Shown here: piece by piece, positions 57,809-64,000 of the stretch
How the letters are laid out: every line of letters starts with the position of its first letter
Position numbering within the stretch: position 1 is the first letter of the stretch
Origin: Nitrosomonadaceae bacterium
GTDB taxonomy: Bacteria; Pseudomonadota; Gammaproteobacteria; Burkholderiales; Nitrosomonadaceae
Assembly: GCA_002721545.1 (NCBI GenBank)
Contig: PBKR01000011.1
Coordinates: 36,411-100,410, forward strand
Length of the DNA stretch: 64,000 bases
Direction of reading: 5' to 3'
Made by a program: the position numbers and the translations under genes
The notes under the pieces: generated by a model
What the model was told of the DNA's origin: nothing
The model's database searches: none
What the model saw: the letters and a program-made list of their open reading frames with translations, nothing else

Positions 57809-59191
57809 TTACGCTGATTTAATGTTAGATGTTTTGTGTTTAGATAATATATGGCTTAGGCACTCTGTGAATTTAGTTAGATCAGCTGGTATTTTTGTTT
57901 CAGTTGCACACAGTAATATAGTTTCCCCTAGTTCTGGATAATATTTTTTTAGATTTAAGCCTGCTAGTATTTTCTGTGCCTTAAGTTTTTCTAATATAAT
58001 CTCTGTCGGTATTGGTAGCGTTATAGCAGCCTCATAAAATAATGGTCCACTAAAGGTTTTTCTCACCCCTGTTATAGCCTCTAATTGCTCTACTAGAGTC
58101 ATTGTATTTAAATGCGACTGCTCAGCAATTCGTCGCAGTCCTGTAGGTCCAATTAATGCCATATAAATAGTGGCTGCTGTGACCATTAGGCCCTGATTGG
58201 TACAGATATTAGAAGTTGCTTTAGATCTTCTTATATGTTGTTCACGTGCTTGAAGCGTTAAGACAAATCCAGGCTTGCCATTTAAGTCTGTTGTACGGCC
58301 TATGATGCGCCCAGGCATTTGTCTGACTAGTTTTTGTTTACAGGCCATAAAGCCAAAATAAGGCCCACCATTAGAGAGTGGGATTCCAAGTGGTTGGCCT
58401 TCACCTACTGCTATATCTGCGCCTTTATTACCCCATTCTCCAGGAGGAGTAAGCATTGCAAGGGTTAATGGGTTGACTACGCCAATAGCACATGCATTGT
58501 TGCTATGTGCCCAATCAGTTAGCGCATCAACTTGTTCTAGCACTCCAAAAAAATTGGGTTGAGGAATAATTAGTGCTGCAATGTCTTGTTCAGCGAAAGG
58601 GTCTAGGCTTTCTAGAAGTACATATCCATTTTTTTTACAATAAGGAATTTCTATAATTTCAATATTTTGATTCCTTACAATAGTATTCACTACTTTACGA
58701 TAAACAGGATGGATCGTAGATGGCATTAATATTCTACGTGAATTTTTGTGAGAACGCACAGCCATCAATACAGCCTCGGCTAGTGCAGTAGCACCATCGT
58801 ACATACTCGCATTTGATACGTTCATGCCAGTAAGGGATGCCATCATAGTTTGATATTCGTAAAGTAGCTGTAGTGTTCCTTGGCTTGCTTCTGCTTGATA
58901 TGGGGTATAAGAGGAATAAAATTCACCCCTTGTTGCGATTTGCCATACAGCAGCAGGAATGTGATGTTCATATGCACCTGCGCCAATAAAGTTAAGATAG
59001 TAGCCATCTGTTTCGGCCCTTTCTGACATTAGCCTAGAGATCCCCATCTCATTCATTCCTGAGGGCACTTCTTTTAATTTTCCATTCTTTAAATCAGGTG
59101 GAATTTCATCAAAGAGGTCTTCAATTGAGTCTGCTCCTATGCTCGCAAGCATCGCTGTTATATCTTCTTTTGTATGTGGGATATATGGCAT
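57809..59191 (-). CDS. gcvPA: Glycine dehydrogenase (decarboxylating), subunit 1
   Basis: 460-residue N-terminal half of P-protein. Starts [19 protein letters not shown]; family blocks [16 protein letters not shown] near 69, [22 protein letters not shown] near 93, and [12 protein letters not shown] near 272. Forms a heterotetramer with GcvPB. It lies 104 bases after gcvH. Confidence 0.95.
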   Translation of the reverse strand: MPYIPHTKEDITAMLASIGADSIEDLFDEIPPDLKNGKLKEVPSGMNEMGISRLMSERAETDGYYLNFIGAGAYEHHIPAAVWQIATRGEFYSSYTPYQAEASQGTLQLLYEYQTMMASLTGMNVSNASMYDGATALAEAVLMAVRSHKNSRRILMPSTIHPVYRKVVNTIVRNQNIEIIEIPYCKKNGYVLLESLDPFAEQDIAALIIPQPNFFGVLEQVDALTDWAHSNNACAIGVVNPLTLAMLTPPGEWGNKGADIAVGEGQPLGIPLSNGGPYFGFMACKQKLVRQMPGRIIGRTTDLNGKPGFVLTLQAREQHIRRSKATSNICTNQGLMVTAATIYMALIGPTGLRRIAEQSHLNTMTLVEQLEAITGVRKTFSGPLFYEAAITLPIPTEIILEKLKAQKILAGLNLKKYYPELGETILLCATETKIPADLTKFTECLSHILSKHKTSNIKSA

Positions 59192-59295
59192 AGTTTAATT
59201 TAATAAATTTTATTTGATAAATATTAATTATGAATACTAAAAAATAAGATATATTAGGCTTATCTAGTTAGTATTTATTATGCATTAAAGTTTCT

Positions 59296-59685
59296 TTAAT
59301 GCTTTTCATTTTCTATTGTTTTTTGATATTCACCTGAATCTAGAAGGCTATTAAATTCCTCTGTATTAGATGGTTTTATTTTATATAACCATGCAGAATA
59401 AGCATCTTCATTTATTTTTTCTGGCGCTGATTCAAGCTCAGGATTTATTTTAATTACTTCCCCAGAAATTGGAGCATATACGTCAGCTGCTGCTTTAACT
59501 GATTCAACAACCGCACACTCTTCTTTCTGTCTAAGGTGCGACCCTACTTGCGGAGTTTCTACAAACACCATATCACCAAGCAGCTCTTGGGCATGAACTG
59601 TAATTCCTGTTGTTGCAGTGCCGTCTTCTTCTAGTTTTACCCACTCATGGGTTTCTGTGTATTTTAGATGAGGTGGAATGTTCAT
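59296..59685 (-). CDS. gcvH: Glycine cleavage H protein
   Basis: 129-residue lipoyl carrier. The lipoylation Lys is in [21 protein letters not shown] near residue 64. N-terminal [22 protein letters not shown] is typical. Carries the aminomethyl group from P to T protein. 42 bases after gcvT. Confidence 0.96.
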   Translation of the reverse strand: MNIPPHLKYTETHEWVKLEEDGTATTGITVHAQELLGDMVFVETPQVGSHLRQKEECAVVESVKAAADVYAPISGEVIKINPELESAPEKINEDAYSAWLYKIKPSNTEEFNSLLDSGEYQKTIENEKH

Positions 59686-59727
59686 GTTTATGCTCCGATA
59701 TGAAATAATGTCATTTTATAAATTAGC

Positions 59728-60816
59728 TTAAATTAGGCTCTTTCCATTCCGTACAAAGGGATATTTTACTACTCTTGCTTGTAATATTTTATCTCGGATT
59801 AGTACTTGAACTTCGTCACCTATAGATAATGGTATCGGTAATCTTGCAAGTGCAATAGATGAGTTTAGAGTTGGTGAAAATCCACCACTAGTAATTTCTC
59901 CTGTACTTCCTTTAGAATCTCGGTGTATTACAACTTTCTGGTGCCCTCGTAGTACACCACGTTCTAACAGCAGCAGGCCAAATAATTGATATTTTATTTT
60001 TGCTTCTATAAGCGCTTTTTTACCAATAAAATCACGATCACTCTTTAAATCAACAGTCCAAGCTAAACCTGACTCCAGTGGACTAGTAGTTTCATCCATA
60101 TCTTGCCCATAAAGATTCATACCAGCTTCAAGTCGTAAAGTGTCACGTGCACCAAGTCCCGCAGGAGCAACACCTTCTTTATAGAGGGCGTGCCACAAAT
60201 TCTTAGCATTATTCCCTGGCAGCATAATTTCAAACCCATCTTCACCAGTATATCCAGTACGTGCAATAAAATATTGTTCAAACATAATAGATTGAAAAGA
60301 TTTTAGGTTCTCAGTAGCAGCTTGAGATCCTGGAATAGCTTGCCAGACTTTTATACGGGCATTTGGACCTTGTATTGCAATCATAGCAAGGTCTCTACGT
60401 GAGATAATTTCTAATTCAGAATCAAATTTATCACGCTGAGCCTCTATCCAAGATATGTCTTTTTCTGAAGTTCCTGCATTTACAACTATACGGAACCATG
60501 ATTCAGAGAGAAAATAAATAATGAGGTCATCTATTACCCCACCCTTTGGATTCAGCATGCAAGTATATATTGCTTTACCTGATTGAGTTAGTTTATCAAC
60601 ATTATTGGCAACTAATTGGCGTAGGAAATTACGTGCATTATTGCCTTTAATATCAATCGAAAGCATATGTGAAACATCAAACATACCTGCATTTTTTCTG
60701 ATGCTATGGTGTTCATCAAGTTGGGACCCGTAGTGTAGGGGCATGTTCCAACCACCAAAATCTACCATTTTTGCATTCATGTCCTGGTGGACTTGATTTA
60801 ATGATGTTGTTTTCAT
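59728..60816 (-). CDS. gcvT: Aminomethyltransferase (glycine cleavage T protein)
   Basis: 362 residues. Starts TTSLNQVHQDMNAKMVDFGGWNMPLHYGS; GMFDVSHM near 43, YTGEDGFEIMLP near 190, and GLGARDTLRLEAGMNLYGQDMD near 222. Transfers the methylene group to tetrahydrofolate and frees ammonia. The start sits 12 bases after a terminator U run and has no clear Shine-Dalgarno, so it is tightly linked to the upstream riboswitch. Confidence 0.95.
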   Translation of the reverse strand: MKTTSLNQVHQDMNAKMVDFGGWNMPLHYGSQLDEHHSIRKNAGMFDVSHMLSIDIKGNNARNFLRQLVANNVDKLTQSGKAIYTCMLNPKGGVIDDLIIYFLSESWFRIVVNAGTSEKDISWIEAQRDKFDSELEIISRRDLAMIAIQGPNARIKVWQAIPGSQAATENLKSFQSIMFEQYFIARTGYTGEDGFEIMLPGNNAKNLWHALYKEGVAPAGLGARDTLRLEAGMNLYGQDMDETTSPLESGLAWTVDLKSDRDFIGKKALIEAKIKYQLFGLLLLERGVLRGHQKVVIHRDSKGSTGEITSGGFSPTLNSSIALARLPIPLSIGDEVQVLIRDKILQARVVKYPFVRNGKSLI

Positions 60817-60828
60817 TACAGTTATTTT

Positions 60829-60864
60829 AAAAAAAAGGTGAAGTCATACCTATATGACTTCACC
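60829..60864 (-). terminator. Intrinsic terminator in the gcvT leader
   Basis: On the minus strand a perfect 12-bp stem (arms 60853-60864 and 60837-60848, loop of four) is followed by eight U. It lies directly after the putative glycine aptamer and 12 bases before gcvT, as expected for the expression platform of a termination-control riboswitch. Confidence 0.9.
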
Positions 60865-61060
60865 CCTCTGCTATTTTTACCTGAGAGATTACGGTAGTTT
60901 ATCCCGTTTATACTTTCAGTGGCCGATTTATCTTGGCATTCATCAGAATGGGCTATGTAGCAATTGGTCCTTAAAGATCAAGTCTGGTTTGATTTCTACC
61001 TAAATGATTCTAGGATATCTTACTCTCTATTATGCTTGAACCATCAGGCGTACTTTTCCG
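60865..61060 (-). ncRNA. Glycine riboswitch, probable divergent tandem form
   Basis: The leader of gcvT contains the aptamer 3' signature CTCTCAGGTAAAA (minus strand, 60887 down to 60875), then AGCAGAGG that can pair with TTCTG upstream to close P1. ACTGAAAG corresponds to the canonical CCGAAGG block. Upstream, GATCTTTAAGGACC looks like the end of a degraded first aptamer, with AGAGAG further 5'. Gene context (glycine cleavage) and the terminator strongly support the call. Several conserved positions deviate, so exact aptamer borders and glycine binding are unsure. Confidence 0.65.
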
Positions 61061-61085
61061 TTTCGATACAGATAACTAGTTAATG

Positions 61086-61115
61086 ATTATACTCTAGCGA
61101 TAGTGGTTAAAACAA
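61086..61115 (-). promoter_or_regulatory. Promoter of the gcv operon
   Basis: On the minus strand a perfect -10 TATAAT (61091-61086) and a weak -35 TTGTTT (61115-61110), 18 bases apart. Transcription would begin near 61079, giving a leader of about 263 bases that holds the riboswitch. Confidence 0.65.
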
Positions 61116-61119
61116 GGTG

Positions 61120-61309
61120 TGTATGTCGCTATAAGAGTGGCTTTAATTATTTGGTGTTTTGATATATGTGTTTATAGCTTCATGAATTGTAAAATCTTTC
61201 ATATTTATATTGTCAGAATACAAATTATTTTTCTATTCTGGCAATTTATTTTTTTGGGTTCTAATTATAATGTGTTCTTTATTTTACTATGGTTAGACAG
61301 TAAATAGAT
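61120..61309 (+). other. AT-rich gap between the gcv promoter and the antiporter stop
   Basis: Contains a 62-codon open frame (61119-61307) of hydrophobic, Ile/Phe-rich residues with no ribosome-binding site. It looks like AT-rich chance rather than a gene. Nothing else was seen. Confidence 0.5.
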
Positions 61310-63292
61310 CTATCCTTGTAATAATTTTATCTCAGCAGTAGCTAGATTTTCTTTTGTTCCACGTAATACTAGTACATCTCCAGTTTCTAATATAGTTTCT
61401 TGATTTGGTAATAATTCCCGTACATTTCTTCTTCTTATAGCAGGAACTTCTACTAAGAAAATTTCTAAATTTAATTCTCCTAATTTTTTTCCTGCAGCTG
61501 CTGATCCATCTGTAATCATTACATTGAGTAAGCGTAGTTGCATTTTTTCACTGGAATCTTTTATTTCGTCAGAGGTGCCATGATAAAAGCCACGAAATAA
61601 GTTGTAACGTTGTTCTCTTGTTTCGCGCATGCGATTTAGTACACGGTTTAATGGCATACCTAAATGCATAAATGTATGGGAAGCCAGCATGATGCTTCCT
61701 TCCATAATTTCAGAAACTACTTCTGCTGCACCTGCTTCTTTTAATAGATCAATATCTGAATCATCTAATGTCCTTACAACAACAGGTAATTCTGGGCGTA
61801 TAGCCTGGACTTGCCTTAGAACCTTAAGGGCTGAAATGGTATCTTTATAACTTATTACAATTAGTTTGGCTCGTTTTAGTCCAGCAGCAATAAGTACCTC
61901 ATATCTTGCTGCATCCCCATAAACTACTGATTCTCCAGCTGCAGCTGCAGCTCGAATACGTACTGGATCAAGATCTAAAGCAATAAAAGTGACTGATTCT
62001 TTTTCAAATAAACGGGCAAGATTTTGTCCACTACGTCCATAACCGCATAGAATCACATGTTGCTCTTCAGTTATAGTTTGTGCGGCTATATTCGTAAGTT
62101 GTGTGGCTCGATTCATCCACTCAGTAGCTGAGAAACGCCTAGCCATATTTTCGCTATACTCAATAATAAAGGGTGCTATTAACATAGATAAAACTATTGC
62201 TGCTAGTATTGGTTGCATGGTTACGTTATCAACTATACTTAAAGAATTAGCCTCGGCTAGTAAAACAAATCCAAATTCTCCGCCTTGGGCAAGACCTAAA
62301 CCAGTTCGTACTGCAACTCCAGAATCAGATCTAAATAAGTATGAAAGACCAGCAATTAATGAAGACTTTATTGTAATTAAAGCTATGAGTAGTAGTAATA
62401 CCCATAGAAAATTATGTAAAACTGATTCTAGATCAAGAAGCATGCCTATTGTTACAAAGAATAGGCCTAATAATATATCTCGGAATGGTTTGATATCATC
62501 TTCAACCTGATGACGATATTCAGTTTCAGAAATTAGCATTCCTGCAAGGAATGCTCCCAAGGCTAATGATAAACCAGCAATACCAGTAAGCCATGCTAGC
62601 CCTAAGGTTATAAGCAACACATTTAGTACAAATAATTCAGAGGATTTTTGCCGAGCTACCAGATTGAACCAAGGACGCATCATTCTTTGACCTAGAAATA
62701 AGATTAATCCAAGTACTACTCCAGCTTTAAGAAGGGCAACGATAATTGTAATTCCAAGGTCTGCATTGCTGTTGTCTATAGTATTTGCAAGCGCTGGAAT
62801 TACAATAAGAAATAGGACTACGGCTAAATCTTGGAATAGTAAAATGCCAATAATCTGTCTGCCATGGCCAGAGTTGAGTTCTAATTTTTCTGCAAGCATT
62901 TTGCTAACTATTGCTGTAGAAGACATAGCTAAAACCCCACCTAATGCAAGCCCTACACGCCAGTCAATTCCTATTATCCAAGCTACAATCATAACTATGA
63001 TCATGCTAGAACAGACCTGAGCTGCACCAAAACCAAATACGATATTCTTCATAGTAACCAGCTTAGGTAGACTGAATTCCAAGCCAATGCTAAACATTAA
63101 AAATACGACACCGAATTCAGCTAAATGATGAGTTTCTATTGCATCAGGAATCAATCCTAGTGCATGTGGGCCAATAATAACGCCAGAAAGTAAATAACCT
63201 AGCATAGGTGGCAGGCGTAGAAGACGAAATACAACAACTGCTAATACAGCAGTAGTAAGAAAAATAAGGACAAATTGTAGCGTGTTATACAT
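61310..63292 (-). CDS. Cation/proton antiporter with TrkA domains (KefB/YbaL-like, CPA2)
   Basis: 660 residues: about twelve membrane helices in residues 1-380 (Na/H exchanger fold, with GYLLSGVIIGPHALGLIP near 31 and ALSMSST-like VLAMSSTAIVSKML near 120), an RCK/TrkA-N domain with VILCGYGRSGQNLARLF near 415, and a TrkA-C domain (about 580-655). Likely potassium efflux or K/H exchange gated by a nucleotide ligand. The KefB, KefC or YbaL subgroup cannot be settled by eye. Confidence 0.88.
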   Translation of the reverse strand: MYNTLQFVLIFLTTAVLAVVVFRLLRLPPMLGYLLSGVIIGPHALGLIPDAIETHHLAEFGVVFLMFSIGLEFSLPKLVTMKNIVFGFGAAQVCSSMIIVMIVAWIIGIDWRVGLALGGVLAMSSTAIVSKMLAEKLELNSGHGRQIIGILLFQDLAVVLFLIVIPALANTIDNSNADLGITIIVALLKAGVVLGLILFLGQRMMRPWFNLVARQKSSELFVLNVLLITLGLAWLTGIAGLSLALGAFLAGMLISETEYRHQVEDDIKPFRDILLGLFFVTIGMLLDLESVLHNFLWVLLLLIALITIKSSLIAGLSYLFRSDSGVAVRTGLGLAQGGEFGFVLLAEANSLSIVDNVTMQPILAAIVLSMLIAPFIIEYSENMARRFSATEWMNRATQLTNIAAQTITEEQHVILCGYGRSGQNLARLFEKESVTFIALDLDPVRIRAAAAAGESVVYGDAARYEVLIAAGLKRAKLIVISYKDTISALKVLRQVQAIRPELPVVVRTLDDSDIDLLKEAGAAEVVSEIMEGSIMLASHTFMHLGMPLNRVLNRMRETREQRYNLFRGFYHGTSDEIKDSSEKMQLRLLNVMITDGSAAAGKKLGELNLEIFLVEVPAIRRRNVRELLPNQETILETGDVLVLRGTKENLATAEIKLLQG

Positions 63293-63440
63293 AAATAAAA
63301 TTTTATAAAAGAAACACTATTCTTCGTTCGCTAATAAATTTAAGTTAAATATTTCATAGAAATGTTTTGGCACACAACTACAGCATTACATAATATGCAG
63401 TGTTAAAATATAATTTTTATTATGTACTATTTTTATTTTC

Positions 63441-64000
63441 ATGTCCGTGCCTCATCTTACTACCGCATTAAGCGGTGCAATTCTTGATCTTGAGAAGCGT
63501 ATTCTTGATTCTATGCCAGAAATCGAATTTTGGTTACGAGGCCAATTACAGGAGCATGTCGTGCCATTTTATTGTTCTGTTGATTTGCGTAATAGTGGCT
63601 TTAAGCTAGCTCCAGTAGACACCAATCTATTTCCTGGTGGGTTCAATAATCTCAATTTAGATTTTATGTCATTATGTGTACAGGCAATGATGATAGCAAT
63701 AGAAAAAATATGTCCTGATACTCATAGTTTATTACTGATACCAGAGAACCATACGCGCAATATTTTTTATTTACAAAATGTATCTGTATTACAGACTATT
63801 TTACGTAATACAGGAATGAATGTTCGCATTGGTACTTTATTGCCAGAAATTTCTAAAGTTTCAACTATAGATCTGCCTAATGGTGAAAGCATCATGTTAG
63901 AACCAATTCATCGAAAAGGAAATCGTCTTGTTCTAGAAGATTTTGATCCATGTGCTGTACTACTTAATAATGATCTTTCTACTGGCGCACCAGATATTCT
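63441..64000 (+). CDS. gshA: Glutamate-cysteine ligase, GshA type of proteobacterial autotrophs (3' end outside window)
   Basis: First enzyme of glutathione synthesis. 186 codons visible from ATG 63441, open to the window end. The sequence VPHLTTALSGAILDLEKRIL, then SVDLRNSGFKLAPVDTNLFP and GGFNNLN, matches the distinct GshA family first defined from Acidithiobacillus and present in many betaproteobacteria, unlike E. coli GshA. Divergent from the antiporter gene, with a 148-base gap between them. Confidence 0.88.
   Translation, partial: MSVPHLTTALSGAILDLEKRILDSMPEIEFWLRGQLQEHVVPFYCSVDLRNSGFKLAPVDTNLFPGGFNNLNLDFMSLCVQAMMIAIEKICPDTHSLLLIPENHTRNIFYLQNVSVLQTILRNTGMNVRIGTLLPEISKVSTIDLPNGESIMLEPIHRKGNRLVLEDFDPCAVLLNNDLSTGAPDI

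Noticed and set aside
61119..61307. 62-codon hydrophobic open frame upstream of the gcv promoter
   Set aside because: Composition follows AT-rich DNA, there is no ribosome-binding site, and its first bases overlap the region of the gcv promoter.

Overview
The window is about 64 kb of an AT-rich bacterial chromosome (roughly 35-40% GC by eye). It is densely coded and almost entirely vertical housekeeping sequence. The best guide to the organism is a set of electron carriers diagnostic of betaproteobacterial ammonia oxidisers (Nitrosomonas and relatives): a tetraheme cytochrome c554 (CycA, 50971-51777), the adjoining NapC/NirT-type quinone-interacting cytochrome cM552 (CycB, 49834-50964) and a small cytochrome c-552 (4549-4860). 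Class II PyrC, Coq7, exosortase-A-associated enzymes and a glycolate-salvage operon fit an autotrophic member of the Nitrosomonadaceae. The low GC is unusual for that group. The species assignment is inference.

Layout. 1-8212: pyrC (5'-truncated by the window), quinone oxidoreductase, lgt, ilvD, cytochrome c-552, a DUF218/YdcF protein, an OsmC-family protein, coq7 and a GlcF-like Fe-S protein. 8366-8666: RNase P RNA. 8846-27186: the division and cell wall (dcw) cluster, in order mraZ rsmH ftsZ ftsL ftsI murE murF mraY murD ftsW murG murC murB ddl ftsQ ftsA. ftsZ lies between rsmH and ftsL instead of after ftsA. 42126 down to 27289 (minus strand): exosortase-associated CoA ligase and decarboxylase, trpGDC, glxR-glcD-glcE-glcF, ftsK, lolA, serS. 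42779-47145: ribF, ileS, lspA. 48742 down to 47240: rhlE-type helicase. 51777 down to 48833: cycA, cycB and an unassigned membrane protein. 52250-52326: tRNA-Arg(CCG). 52490-53945: a membrane-anchored cytochrome c5-like protein and apaH. 60816 down to 53875: gcvT gcvH gcvPA tpx gcvPB, a PfkB-family kinase and a PlsC-type acyltransferase, preceded by a divergent glycine riboswitch and terminator. 63292 down to 61310: a KefB/YbaL-type antiporter. 63441-end: the start of a GshA-type glutamate-cysteine ligase.

How the genes fit together. GlcDEF oxidises glycolate to glyoxylate and GlxR reduces tartronate semialdehyde. With the glycine cleavage system this looks like C2 (phosphoglycolate) salvage, as expected of a RuBisCO-using chemolithoautotroph. 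CycA, CycB and c-552 are the known route by which electrons from hydroxylamine oxidation reach the quinone pool or the terminal oxidase.

The most unusual feature is in the cycAB pair. CycA ends in a lysine-rich tail of about 39 residues. CycB carries an almost pure Glu/Asp/Gly tract, an Ala/Glu helix and a C-terminal PDZ domain. Oppositely charged appendages on two consecutive redox partners suggest a tethering mechanism. No phage, IS element, CRISPR array or defence island was seen.
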